From Paenibacillus radicis (ex Xue et al. 2023) (GTDB taxonomy: Bacteria > Bacillota > Bacilli > Paenibacillales > NBRC-103111): a stretch of DNA of 64,000 nt. Positions within the stretch are counted from its first letter, which is position 1, and each line of letters begins with the position of its first letter. Where the stretch lies: contig NZ_JANQBD010000020.1 in NCBI RefSeq assembly GCF_024722015.1, forward strand, positions 111,187 through 175,186. The letters are read 5' to 3'. Below, in pieces: positions 17,991 through 26,802 of this stretch. Both the position numbers and the translations under genes were made by a program. The notes beneath the pieces are model-generated. The model was not told where the DNA came from and searched no databases. It saw only the letters and a list, made by a program, of their open reading frames with translations.

Positions 17991-19151
17991 ATGCGCAAAA
18001 AGGAATGTGTGGCTATGCTGCTTGCAGGAGGAGAAGGCAGGCGATTGGGAGTTTTGACGAATAAGCTGGCGAAGCCGGCTGTACATTTTGGCGGAAAATA
18101 CCGGATTATTGATTTTACCCTCAGTAATTGCACGAATTCCGGTATCGATACCGTAGGAGTGCTAACTCAATACCAGCCGCTGGTGCTGAATACGTATATT
18201 GGCATAGGAGCGCCCTGGGATCTCGATCGCAAGAATGGCGGTGTTACTGTACTTCCACCCTATATGGAACAAAAAGGCGGAGATTGGTACAGCGGTACGG
18301 CTAATGCGATTTTCCGTAATGTTTCCTTCATAGAGCAGTATGATCCAGAGTACGTGCTTGTAATTTCCGGTGATCATATCTATAAGATGGATTATGATCT
18401 CATGCTAGACTTCCACAAGAGCAGAGGCGCAGATGCGACCATTGCTGTAATTGGGGTCAAATGGGAGGAAGCGAGCCGCTTTGGAATTATGAGTACGGAC
18501 GATGAGGAAAGAATTACGGAGTTCGCGGAGAAACCGAAGGAACCCAAAAGCAATTTGGCGTCCATGGGTATCTACATTTTCAATTGGAAGGTACTTAAGG
18601 AATATTTAACAAAAGATGAAGATAATCCGGAGTCAAGCAAAGATTTCGGTAAAGATATCATTCCGTTAATGCTCAGTGAAAATAAGAAGATGATGGCCTA
18701 CCCGTTTCAAGGCTATTGGAAAGATGTCGGCACGATTGAAAGCCTGTGGGAAGCCAATATGGATTTGCTGGAAAACGAGCCTGATTTCAATCTCAACGAC
18801 AGAGAATGGCGCATTTATTCGGTTAATCCATGCCAACCCGGACAATACATAGCTCCGACCGCACAAATCCGCCGTTCCCTTGTTAACGAGGGCTGCAGTG
18901 TATTGGGCGAAGTGGACCATTCCGTGTTGTTCTACGGTGTAGAGGTTGGAGAAGGAAGCTTGATCAAAGATTCCGTTATTATGCCAAATGTACGAATCGG
19001 AAATAACGTAAAAATATATAAATCCATTATCGGCGAAGGTACTGTGGTTGATGACGGCAGCGTAATCGGCGAGCCTGGGCAGCAAAATATTATTTTAATT
19101 GGCGGTAATGAGCATATCAGTCCGGCAACCTCGGCCAACTTGAAAGGGTGA
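17991..19151 (+). CDS. glgC: glucose-1-phosphate adenylyltransferase catalytic subunit
   Basis: The 386-aa ADP-glucose pyrophosphorylase, which makes ADP-glucose from ATP and glucose-1-phosphate. It has the nucleotide-binding loop LLAGGEGRRLG, substrate motifs KPAVHFGGKYRIIDFTLSN and YSGTANAIF, SGDHIYKMDY, FAEKPKEP, and a C-terminal left-handed beta-helix (hexapeptide repeats). ATG 17991 sits nine bases after GGAAGGGG; a GTG at 17985 overlaps the glgB stop. It pairs with GlgD, as in Bacillus and Paenibacillus. Confidence 0.96.
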   Translation: MRKKECVAMLLAGGEGRRLGVLTNKLAKPAVHFGGKYRIIDFTLSNCTNSGIDTVGVLTQYQPLVLNTYIGIGAPWDLDRKNGGVTVLPPYMEQKGGDWYSGTANAIFRNVSFIEQYDPEYVLVISGDHIYKMDYDLMLDFHKSRGADATIAVIGVKWEEASRFGIMSTDDEERITEFAEKPKEPKSNLASMGIYIFNWKVLKEYLTKDEDNPESSKDFGKDIIPLMLSENKKMMAYPFQGYWKDVGTIESLWEANMDLLENEPDFNLNDREWRIYSVNPCQPGQYIAPTAQIRRSLVNEGCSVLGEVDHSVLFYGVEVGEGSLIKDSVIMPNVRIGNNVKIYKSIIGEGTVVDDGSVIGEPGQQNIILIGGNEHISPATSANLKG

Positions 19152-19157
19152 GATCAA

Positions 19158-20267
19158 ATGAAGCGTATGATGGGCGTTATAAACCTGGTAAATGAACCTG
19201 ATGATTTGGAAGAACTTACCTATTCACGTTGTGTAGCATCTGTACCGTTCGGCGCAAGATACCGGTTAATTGATTTTACGCTTTCCAATATGGTTAACTC
19301 CGGATTTGAGAATGTTGCCGTCTTCACTCAACATAAGTACCGTTCGCTGATGGATCATCTTGGCTCAGGCAAGGAATGGGATTTGGATCGTAAGCGCGGC
19401 GGGATGTTTATATTGCCAGCAATCCTCCAGGAAACAACGGGAATGTCACGGGGAGATTTGTTCCAATTTTATAGTCATCGTGATTACTTTTATCGGGCTC
19501 GTGAGGAGTATGTGGTCATTTCCCGCAGTCATATCGTATGCAATATCGATTTCAATGCTGTGCTGGATTATCACTTGGAGAAAAATGCCGACATCACGGT
19601 TGTGTACAAGCATGCAGACGATGAAGAGTTTGCCAAATACCGCCGTTTGGCCGTTAAAGACAGCGGTCAAGTTACTGTAATGGAAGACCAGTCAGGGCGC
19701 CTGCGGACGGATAACATTTCAATGGAAATGTATGTCATGAGCAAGGAGCTTCTGCTAGACATGGTGGAGTCCTGCTTAGCGCAAGGATACGATCATCTCG
19801 TGCGTGACGGAATTATGAAAAATATTGATAAGCTGAGCGTATATGGTTATCTTCATGAAGGACATGCAGGCATCGTAAATACGATTCAAAGCTATTATAA
19901 ACACAGCATGCAGCTGTTAAATCCTAAAGTATGGCGCGAGCTATTCTTTCAAAAAAATCTTATTTTCACCAAAGTTAAAGATGAGCCCCCGGCTAAATAT
20001 GTGGAAAATTCCAGCGCCCGCAATGCTCTGATCGCTAATGGCTGCATAATCGAGGGCAAGGTGGAAAACAGTATTTTGTTCCGCGGCGTTAAAATTCGCA
20101 AGGGTGCTTATGTGAAGAACAGTATCATCCTTCAAAACTGCGAGATCGAAGAAAATGTTATTATAGAGAACGCCATACTGGATAAGGATGTATTTATTAG
20201 CAGAGGCCGAGTACTCACAGGCGACAAGCAAGCGCCATTTATTGCTTCCAAAACCAAGGTTATTTAA
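19158..20267 (+). CDS. glgD: glucose-1-phosphate adenylyltransferase subunit GlgD
   Basis: A 369-aa GlgC paralogue. It keeps the overall fold (GARYRLIDFTLSNMVNSG, hexapeptide C terminus), but the nucleotide loop LLAGGxGxRL of GlgC is replaced by a degenerate N terminus (MMGVINLVNEPDDLEELT). It is therefore expected to be catalytically weak and to act as a modulatory subunit of the GlgCD tetramer. Six bases separate it from glgC. A large hairpin follows before glgA. Confidence 0.95.
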   Translation: MKRMMGVINLVNEPDDLEELTYSRCVASVPFGARYRLIDFTLSNMVNSGFENVAVFTQHKYRSLMDHLGSGKEWDLDRKRGGMFILPAILQETTGMSRGDLFQFYSHRDYFYRAREEYVVISRSHIVCNIDFNAVLDYHLEKNADITVVYKHADDEEFAKYRRLAVKDSGQVTVMEDQSGRLRTDNISMEMYVMSKELLLDMVESCLAQGYDHLVRDGIMKNIDKLSVYGYLHEGHAGIVNTIQSYYKHSMQLLNPKVWRELFFQKNLIFTKVKDEPPAKYVENSSARNALIANGCIIEGKVENSILFRGVKIRKGAYVKNSIILQNCEIEENVIIENAILDKDVFISRGRVLTGDKQAPFIASKTKVI

Positions 20268-20310
20268 GAGAACCAGCTTGATTGGGTAATAGGTTTGAAG
20301 AGCATGATTT

Positions 20311-20449
20311 GCCTGTAGCGGCTGCACGATTGGAAGTGACTTCGTAGCTTCAAACACGTTTTCCGGACTTTTATTGAATTTATTTTAGGGTAATAAGTCC
20401 GGAAAAAACTCGCCTCGAAGTCATCTTCCAATCGTTCCGCCTATCGGCA
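20311..20449. repeat. long imperfect hairpin between glgD and glgA
   Basis: The outer arms ACGATTGGAAGTGACTTCG (20326-20344) and its near-complement at 20416-20435 pair with one bulge, and weaker pairing extends to about 20311 and 20449. Nested inside is a perfect 12-bp inverted repeat, TTTTCCGGACTT (20359-20370) and AAGTCCGGAAAA (20395-20406), with a 24-base loop. The right inner arm ends in an A-run rather than a T-run, so it is not a simple plus-strand terminator. It could be a MITE-like insert or an attenuator. Confidence 0.7.
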
Positions 20450-20513
20450 AATAGGAGCACATTCAAAAAAATTACCCAAGCAAGCATAAATATAAAAGGA
20501 GTGGTAGGAAGCC

Positions 20514-21938
20514 ATGAAAGTGTTATTTGCCGCATCGGAAGCAGTACCTTTTGCGAAGACAGGAGGCTTGGCAGATGTTATCGGATCTTTACCGAAGGAA
20601 CTGGTCAAGCAAGGACTGGATGTAAGAGTTATACTCCCCAAGTATGAGGACATACCGGCACAATTTACGCAGCAGATGGAAACCGTCGCCACCTTTACGC
20701 TGCAGATGGGCTGGAGACAGCTGTACTGCGGTATTTTGAAGCTTGTTCATGAAGGCATTACTTTTTATTTTGTCGATAATGAAACGTATTACCGCAGAAG
20801 AGGCTGCTACGGTTACGGTGATGATGCAGAACGTTTTGCTTTCTTTTGCCGTGCTGTGCTGGACGCTCTTCCCCATATTGAATTTATACCGGATGTCATT
20901 CATTGTCATGACTGGCAGGCGGGAATGATTCCTGTGCTTTACCGAGCGCATTTCAGCTGGCAGAAGCAATATGAGAATATTAAAACCGTTATGACCGTAC
21001 ATAATTTGAAATATCAAGGGGTTTTTGGCAAGGAACAATTCAAAGATTATTTTGCGTTAGGCGATGAGCATTTGGGAGGTTATGCACTGGAGCTATTCGG
21101 AGGGGCGAGCTTCATGAAAGGCGGGCTTCTGTATTCCGATATTATCACAACCGTGAGTCCGACTTATGCGCAGGAGATACAAACTCCTTATTTCGGGGAA
21201 TATCTGGACGGCCTTCTTCGCAGCCAACAGCATCGGCTGTACGGTATCGTAAACGGTATCGACTATGAAGAGTTCGACCCGATGACCGATCCGCGCTTGG
21301 AGGTCAACTACCGAGATTCCGTTGTAAAGAAGCAGCAAAACAAGCTGAAGCTGCAGGAGCGTCTTGGTCTACCCGTTAACAAGGATATCCCTCTAATTGC
21401 ATTGGTGACGCGTCTGGTTGATCAGAAAGGGTTATCCTTGGTAGACCGAGTCATTGAAAACTTATTGTCGCTAGAAGCGCAATGGGTCATTCTCGGGACT
21501 GGTGATCATCGGTATGAGCAATTATTCCGCTGGGCTGCCGACAGATATCCGGACAAGCTCTCCGCTAATATTACTTTCAATGAACCGTTGGCGCGGCAAA
21601 TTTATGCCAGCTCTGATCTTTTCTTAATGCCTTCGGAATTCGAACCTTGCGGTATCGGACAACTAATTGCAATGCGCTACCGGTCCATACCGATTGTGCG
21701 TGAAACAGGAGGACTTAAAGATACGGTGACTTCCTTTAATGAATCGACAGGTGAAGGAACAGGCTTCAGCTTTACTCACTACAACGCACATGACATGCTA
21801 TATACAGTTGAACGGGCAGTAAAGCTGTATAATGACCCGGAAGCTTGGAAAACCATATGGGCCAACATTAAGAAGAAGGATTTCAGCTGGCGTAAATCTG
21901 CACAGCAGTATGCGGCTTTATATTCCAAATTACAGTAA
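20514..21938 (+). CDS. glgA: glycogen synthase (ADP-glucose type, GT5)
   Basis: A 474-aa GT-B fold enzyme that extends alpha-1,4-glucan from ADP-glucose. The N-terminal KTGGLADVIGSLPKEL binds ADP-glucose. Other family blocks are VIHCHDWQAGMIPVL, TVHNLKYQG, GIVNGIDYEEFDP, the C-terminal donor site PSEFEPCGIGQLIAMRY and ETGGLKDTV. The RBS is AAAAGGAGTGG. Separated from glgD by the 245-bp hairpin region, so the operon may be attenuated there. No glgP lies in the window. Confidence 0.96.
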   Translation: MKVLFAASEAVPFAKTGGLADVIGSLPKELVKQGLDVRVILPKYEDIPAQFTQQMETVATFTLQMGWRQLYCGILKLVHEGITFYFVDNETYYRRRGCYGYGDDAERFAFFCRAVLDALPHIEFIPDVIHCHDWQAGMIPVLYRAHFSWQKQYENIKTVMTVHNLKYQGVFGKEQFKDYFALGDEHLGGYALELFGGASFMKGGLLYSDIITTVSPTYAQEIQTPYFGEYLDGLLRSQQHRLYGIVNGIDYEEFDPMTDPRLEVNYRDSVVKKQQNKLKLQERLGLPVNKDIPLIALVTRLVDQKGLSLVDRVIENLLSLEAQWVILGTGDHRYEQLFRWAADRYPDKLSANITFNEPLARQIYASSDLFLMPSEFEPCGIGQLIAMRYRSIPIVRETGGLKDTVTSFNESTGEGTGFSFTHYNAHDMLYTVERAVKLYNDPEAWKTIWANIKKKDFSWRKSAQQYAALYSKLQ

Positions 21939-21958
21939 TTTCAATTGAAATGGCAAAC

Positions 21959-21990
21959 AAACCAACGTCTCGTGAGGCGTTGGTTTTGTC
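21959..21990 (+). terminator. terminator after glgA
   Basis: AAACCAACGTCT pairs with AGGCGTTGGTTT around CGTG (one mismatch) and runs into TTTTG. It begins 20 bases after the glgA stop. Confidence 0.75.
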
Positions 21991-22055
21991 TATCTTTCTT
22001 GAACGAAAGGAATTTTTACATATAGCGGTTTATGTGAAAGGAGTTTTGCAATCAG

Positions 22056-22901
22056 ATGAGAAAGATGTATGCACTAACGGATTTGGATGGAACACTGCTG
22101 CTTCCAGATGCAACTGTGTCTATATTCACTAAGGATGTTATAACGCAATTATTAAAAGAAGGGCATGTAGTGAGCTATGCTACGGCCAGAAGCTACACAA
22201 GCTCTCAAGCAGCGGCAGGATCGATTCCCTGGAAGCATCCATTGGTATTGTATAATGGAGCGCTGTTGTACGACCCGGTGTTAAAGAAGCAGCTTGGGGG
22301 CGCCTTTTTGGATAGTGATTTGACGAATGAGCTGCTGGAATTGGGACGTTCATTCGGGCATTGCCCGCTATTATTTGCGCTGGATGAGTATGATAACGAA
22401 CGTGTATTTCATGAACCGTTGGTGCATAGCGGGTATCAACAGTTTGCGGCTAGCCGTCCAGGCGATAAAAGGTTCCGTGAATTGCCCAAGCTCAGCTGTC
22501 CGGATACTGCACATACGCTGATTCTAACGTATATTGGTCATCGTGATGAGCTTCTTCCATGGCTGGAAGCAGTCAGCAGCAGGTATGCAGGCAGGGTGCA
22601 CATTCATTTCATGCCGGATGCTTATATAGCGGATCATTATTTTCTGGAAATAAGCCACCCGAACGCTAATAAAAAAGATGGATTATATCTCTGGGCCAAA
22701 AGTGTAGGTTGTGAGCCAGAAGAAGTTATTGCCTTCGGAGATAATTTGAATGATCTCGGACTACTCGAAGCAGCTGGTACTAAGGTCGCTGTCGGCAACG
22801 CTCAGCAAAAGCTAATAGAGGCGGCAGACCTTGTAATCGAATCGAATAGGGAAGACGGAGTGGCCAAGTACTTGCTTCAAGCCGGGTCCATAATTTCTTG
22901 A
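22056..22901 (+). CDS. HAD-superfamily (Cof-type) phosphatase
   Basis: A 281-aa HAD hydrolase of the Cof/type IIB group. Motif I is DLDGTLL (nucleophile Asp about residue 8), motif II has TARSYTSS, the Lys of motif III lies near the HPNANKKDG block, and motif IV is GDNLNDLGLLEAAG. The substrate is probably a sugar phosphate or other small phosphoester; proximity to the glycogen genes hints at hexose phosphates but does not prove it. RBS GAAAGGAG. Its last 25 bases overlap the convergent gene on the minus strand. Confidence 0.9.
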   Translation: MRKMYALTDLDGTLLLPDATVSIFTKDVITQLLKEGHVVSYATARSYTSSQAAAGSIPWKHPLVLYNGALLYDPVLKKQLGGAFLDSDLTNELLELGRSFGHCPLLFALDEYDNERVFHEPLVHSGYQQFAASRPGDKRFRELPKLSCPDTAHTLILTYIGHRDELLPWLEAVSSRYAGRVHIHFMPDAYIADHYFLEISHPNANKKDGLYLWAKSVGCEPEEVIAFGDNLNDLGLLEAAGTKVAVGNAQQKLIEAADLVIESNREDGVAKYLLQAGSIIS

Positions 22902-23113
22902 TCATCGTAGTACATCGTTTCGTTATTAAAAGAGCGATTGATTGACAATAAAGAGTGCATAAGCTCAAATAAATCGGCTTGATCCAATTGCAGTGAAATT
23001 TGACCTTCCTCATTCTCTTGACCGTGATTTTTGGAAATATGGAATCGAATGGATTTGTGATCCGGATTCACTTCTATTTCCCATTGTTCTTTTTTTAATA
23101 TACTTTCCCACAT
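22877..23113 (-). CDS. small hypothetical protein, convergent overlap
   Basis: A 78-aa acidic soluble protein (ISLQLDQADLFELMHSLLSINRSF), with no signal or membrane segment and no family I recognise. ATG 23113 has AAGGAACGG upstream. Its 3' end overlaps the HAD gene by 25 bases in the opposite direction. The codon pattern looks coding, but I cannot name a homologue. Confidence 0.6.
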   Translation of the reverse strand: MWESILKKEQWEIEVNPDHKSIRFHISKNHGQENEEGQISLQLDQADLFELMHSLLSINRSFNNETMYYDDQEIMDPA

Positions 23114-23243
23114 ATGTAATCACCGTTCCTTCTCTGTCATCAGGTTTGCCCTATTTAGTTGGACGCGAGATTAAGTATATGCGGGTAAATCGATATTATT
23201 ACTGAAACGATGGGAATTAGTTTAGGGAAAAGAGTATCACTTC

Positions 23244-23714
23244 TTACCACCATTGTCTGGGATAGCTCGAGGTTCGGGCGATTTTATGATAGAAGTAGGC
23301 AACCGCCACAATTAGCACGGCACCCATCAGTACAGGTGTGATCAGGAATTTCCAAGCGGCAGCAGACAGCATAACGACTAATGGGTCGGCTCCGGCAGGA
23401 GGATGAAGGGTTCGAGTCCATTGCATGAAGCCGATAGCAAGCCCTACGGCGAGCGCGATACTCCAGGTATGTGTTCCAAACAAAGTCAAACAAATAAGGC
23501 CTACTAAAGTGCTGAGTAAATGCCCGCCAATTATATTACGCGGTTGGGATAAAGGACTTTCCGGCAGCGCAAAAATTAGCACGCAGGTTGCCCCAAACGG
23601 AGCCATAATCAAGCTGAAATCCATGAAGCCACCTAACCCGCTGCAAAGTAGAATGGCTGTGAAGCCGCCAAGGCTCGGAAGAAGTGCTTTCAATGGATGT
23701 GAGTAGCTGTTCAT
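23244..23714 (-). CDS. HPP family membrane protein
   Basis: A 156-aa integral membrane protein with four to five hydrophobic helices and the family signature LHPPAGADPLVVM (about residues 99-111). It also has the conserved APFGATCVLIFALPESPLSQPRNIIGGH block. HPP proteins have been linked to nitrite transport in chloroplasts and cyanobacteria; the bacterial role is not settled. The LysR regulator is divergent from it 118 bp away and may control it. Confidence 0.88.
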   Translation of the reverse strand: MNSYSHPLKALLPSLGGFTAILLCSGLGGFMDFSLIMAPFGATCVLIFALPESPLSQPRNIIGGHLLSTLVGLICLTLFGTHTWSIALAVGLAIGFMQWTRTLHPPAGADPLVVMLSAAAWKFLITPVLMGAVLIVAVAYFYHKIARTSSYPRQWW

Positions 23715-23832
23715 AGTGTATAAACACCTCTTTTCTTATCATTGCTCCATATGATAACATAGCTTTAGCTATTTAACTTATGGATATATTTGATGCTTGA
23801 CATTGCAAATTGCAATACCGGAGAGGTGCACA

Positions 23833-24714
23833 ATGTTCGATCAGATCGAAGGGAAATGGTTTAAATCATTTGCTGCTGTATATGAGCATAAGAGTATTAG
23901 TAAAGCGGCTGAGCAGCTGGGCTATGTGCAATCAACCCTTACGACACATATTCAACTGCTGGAGCGGGTATGCGGACGAAAGCTGTTTAATCGACTTCCA
24001 AGAGGCGTGGAGCCAACGGAAGCCGGAGTGGAGCTCTCCCATTATGCGAATCAATTTCTACAATTAGGAGAAGCGATGAACGAAGCATTACAGGCTCATA
24101 CAGTAGCCAAAGGTACCGTGAAGCTGCAGGTTTTGGAGTCATTTTGCGTTTCCTACATGCCGTCGGTATTTGAACTTTTTTTCGAACAGTTTCCTCAGGT
24201 TCAGCTGGAGCTGACGACAGGCTTTTATAAGGATACATTGGAGGCTTTATTAGAGCGACGAATTCATATAGGGATTGTTCCGAAGAATCCGGAAAGGGAT
24301 GATATCGATTTTCATCCGCTTGTAGAGGAGGAGCTGATATTCATTGCAGCACCGGCATTGTCCATGCGAGTGCGAGATGCCGGGCTACCAGCAGATAGAA
24401 AAGTCATAGGTTTTGGCAGCCGCTGCATTTATCAATCCATTGCACACGAAGCAATGATGCAGGAGTGGGACGTTCACCCGTACAAGAGTCTGGAATATGC
24501 AAGTCTGGAAATGATTAAGCAGACAGTTATGAGCGGGCAAGGGATTGCTCTTGTACCGAAAATTGCTGTCCAATCGGAGCTTCAGTCAGGTCGGCTTGAT
24601 AGGGTGACGATGAAGAATAATATCTTTGTGACCCATGGAATTATAAGCTGGAAAGACAAGGTGGAAACGGCAGCTGCCAAAGCTCTAAAACAAACAATCA
24701 TCGACAGGTTTTGA
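23833..24714 (+). CDS. LysR family transcriptional regulator
   Basis: A 293-aa regulator. It has an N-terminal winged helix (FAAVYEHKSISKAAEQLGYVQSTLTTHIQLLERVCGRKLFNR, about residues 12-55) and a periplasmic-binding-like effector domain (about 85-290). ATG 23833 has GGAGAGG seven bases upstream and is preferred to a start 12 codons earlier. It is divergent from the HPP gene, the usual LysR-target arrangement. The effector is unknown. Confidence 0.92.
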   Translation: MFDQIEGKWFKSFAAVYEHKSISKAAEQLGYVQSTLTTHIQLLERVCGRKLFNRLPRGVEPTEAGVELSHYANQFLQLGEAMNEALQAHTVAKGTVKLQVLESFCVSYMPSVFELFFEQFPQVQLELTTGFYKDTLEALLERRIHIGIVPKNPERDDIDFHPLVEEELIFIAAPALSMRVRDAGLPADRKVIGFGSRCIYQSIAHEAMMQEWDVHPYKSLEYASLEMIKQTVMSGQGIALVPKIAVQSELQSGRLDRVTMKNNIFVTHGIISWKDKVETAAAKALKQTIIDRF

Positions 24715-24853
24715 GTAAGATTGTTTTATACATATTTCTGATTTGACAGAGTGGCATTGTCGTCTTTAAACTGAAATAATGAAATAGTATCCAAAGCAGC
24801 TTAGGGAATATGTTTACGCTGCAAGTTTACTGACCAATAGACCCGAGGAGGAT

Positions 24854-25780
24854 ATGAGGATGTTTATACAAGCCCAGGAAAAGCTGGTTCCTGATTTTCA
24901 TGAAAACTTAAAGGTTATCCTGTTAGGCACAGGTACGCCGCGAAGCTTTGTTGGAAGATCTAAATCTGGTGCAATCGTACTGGCAGGTAATAAAACCTTT
25001 CTAGTCGATTGTGGCGCAGGTGTGGTTGACCGGATGATACAAGCTGGCGTCATGCCGCAGCGTATTTCCGATGTGTTATTTACACATCATCACAGCGATC
25101 ATAATTCCGGATTTTTCGATGTTTTTATTAGCAGTTGGCGGACACATGTTAACGCAGAGCGTGTTTTTGAAGGGCGTAAAGTCCCGATGAGCGTATATGG
25201 CCCTACAACTACGAAGGAAATAATCGGAAAAATGCGTGAATCATTTGATTTTGACGTCAATCTGAGAGTGAATTACAATAAGTCGACGGATGTCGGGGCT
25301 AATATCGAATATTTTGAAAGCAATGAAGGTGTCGTGTATGACCGTGATGGAATAAAAATTACTGCTTTTGAGGTGGACCATAGACCAGTTAAGCCTGCAA
25401 TTGCTTTTAAATTTGAATATAACGGTAAAGCTGTCGTTATCTCAGGTGATACGATCCCGGTGGATAATATGGTTAAATACAGCCAGGGCATAGATCTGCT
25501 CATACATGAATCCTACAATAAGCCGTGGCTGGATGCGTTGATAGAGAAATTTCCCGAACAAACGGTAGGTCTATCGAATCCGGCAAAATATCATACAACA
25601 ACGCTGGAAGCGGCTGAGATTGCGAGAGCAGCGAACGTGAAGCACCTTGTGCTGACACATCATATTCCTGCACCGCAGGAAACGGAGGAAGCGGAAGCAG
25701 CTTACATAGAAGGCATGAACGAGATTTATAGCGGGAAAATTACGATGGCGCGCGATCTTATGGAATTTGATCTTGGTTAG
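24854..25780 (+). CDS. metallo-beta-lactamase-fold hydrolase
   Basis: A 308-aa MBL-fold protein of the RNase Z-like/arylsulfatase-like branch. Metal ligands are visible as THHHSDHNSG (HxHxDH, about residues 76-82), DVD-type DHRPVK, SGDT (Asp) and LTHH near the C terminus. No signal peptide is seen. It lacks the exosite of true tRNase Z, so hydrolysis of a small ester or phosphodiester is more likely. RBS GAGGAGGAT four bases from ATG 24854; ATG 24860 is also possible. Confidence 0.88.
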   Translation: MRMFIQAQEKLVPDFHENLKVILLGTGTPRSFVGRSKSGAIVLAGNKTFLVDCGAGVVDRMIQAGVMPQRISDVLFTHHHSDHNSGFFDVFISSWRTHVNAERVFEGRKVPMSVYGPTTTKEIIGKMRESFDFDVNLRVNYNKSTDVGANIEYFESNEGVVYDRDGIKITAFEVDHRPVKPAIAFKFEYNGKAVVISGDTIPVDNMVKYSQGIDLLIHESYNKPWLDALIEKFPEQTVGLSNPAKYHTTTLEAAEIARAANVKHLVLTHHIPAPQETEEAEAAYIEGMNEIYSGKITMARDLMEFDLG

Positions 25781-25817
25781 CCGCAGGTCTTACTATATTT
25801 TATAAAAAACAATGGTA

Positions 25818-25868
25818 CTCAAAGCTTGATTGAGCATGCAGCGGCATGTTTGATTGAGCTTTTTTCTA
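25818..25868 (+). terminator. terminator after the MBL-fold gene
   Basis: AAGCT and GCATGC arms pair across an AGCG loop with GCATGT and AGCTT, with an internal loop between, followed by TTTTTTCTATA. About 40 bases after the stop. Confidence 0.6.
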
Positions 25869-26022
25869 TAATCTTTGTAAGTTGTCCTTAGAAGGTTTCT
25901 TAACACGCCAGAAAGTTTAAGTGCATTACAGTACTAAAGTGGGTGACCTTTAATGCACCCCAAGATCAAAGGGGATTTTCATAGGGATAGCGGCGATGAG
26001 CCCAGGAGGATTTTGTGCGGAA

Positions 26023-26140
26023 TAGAGAGTTCCGTTATTCCATCTGCCGCCGCCAATCTGGGGTGATAGCGGAAGTGGGAATTCCGTTATGTTGGCCGAA
26101 TGGAGCAATTATGCACAAAAACAGAGCAATAACGGAACTA
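26023..26140. repeat. short TTCCGTTAT-type repeat units
   Basis: AGTTCCGTTATT (about 26028-26039), AATTCCGTTATG (about 26081-26092) and the inverse ATAACGGAACTA (about 26129-26140) alternate over about 115 bp and lead directly into repeat copy B. They look like palindromic intergenic repeat units. Confidence 0.5.
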
Positions 26141-26455
26141 GCTGTTCCCGTATCCCTCTGTTTTTTGGACTTTTCAGGTAATAAAGGAACAATTACTTCC
26201 GCATTGACCATCACTTCCGTGGATGCAGTACCGACGTGTTGTTTAGGGTCATGAGCTTGTGATCTCTTCACTAAAAGTATAGTAAAGCTAAGTACATGGA
26301 ACTGTAGAGGAGTTCATGGTTATCAAAAACAGCTCGAAGACCGGCATTGGGGAGTAAGAAGGAAGCGGTGCAAAGCACAGAGTAGAACAAAAGAGGGAAT
26401 CGATATTAGGTGGAGGAGCGTAAGCGTCCGCCCTGGTCGGCACCTTCGGTGGCTG
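26141..26455. repeat. dispersed repeat, copy B (interrupted)
   Basis: 26141-26253 matches 1-113 and 26409-26455 matches 126-172. About 155 bp with no counterpart separate the two blocks here, against about 12 bp in copy A. Either this copy carries an insertion or copy A a deletion. Confidence 0.7.
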
Positions 26456-26458
26456 CTC

Positions 26459-26580
26459 GGGTATGCAACCTATCATTACCGTGTTCCCATCACACTTTGC
26501 CAACGCGCGCGAATCCCGGGCGCGCGTTGCGGCATTGCATGCGGTCGGTCGAACCCACCACTGCATACCTACAATTCGAA
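26459..26580. repeat. GC-rich nested hairpin block
   Basis: The outer perfect arms GGTATGCA (26460-26467) and TGCATACC (26572-26579) enclose a very strong inner hairpin, CAACGCGCGC (26501-26510) with GCGCGCGTTG (26520-26529). The segment is much richer in G+C than its neighbours and follows repeat copy B directly. No T-run follows. Confidence 0.6.
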
Positions 26581-26802
26581 CAACGCAAACTTCAACAGCA
26601 GACGGAATCCCGCATCCATCCCTCCTCACGCACAAACGTAGGGTTCAATTGAGCTTTTCTTTTTTGCCTAGTTTATAAAAAATTAATAACTATTAATACA
26701 GGTTTAATAGTTAATTTACTGGCAGTTTCGATTCGTTGGCTACAATGGGTTTTGTGAGAGTGAACTGCTTTCTACTAAATCTATTAAATGGAGGAATGAC
26801 TC

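Larger units (their letters stand above)
25869..26802. other. gene-free region with repeat material
   Basis: Short frames occur on both strands but none has a ribosome binding site or protein-like composition. What is visible is repeated TTCCGTTAT/ATAACGGAA units (26020-26140), repeat copy B, a GC-rich hairpin block (26459-26580), and a TACAAT box at 26741-26746 that may serve the secreted-protein gene downstream. Confidence 0.6.

Noticed and set aside
26288..26678. Several frames of 70-115 codons in the repeat region
   Set aside because: Composition is Pro/Thr/His/Arg-rich and unlike proteins; they overlap hairpins and have no binding sites.
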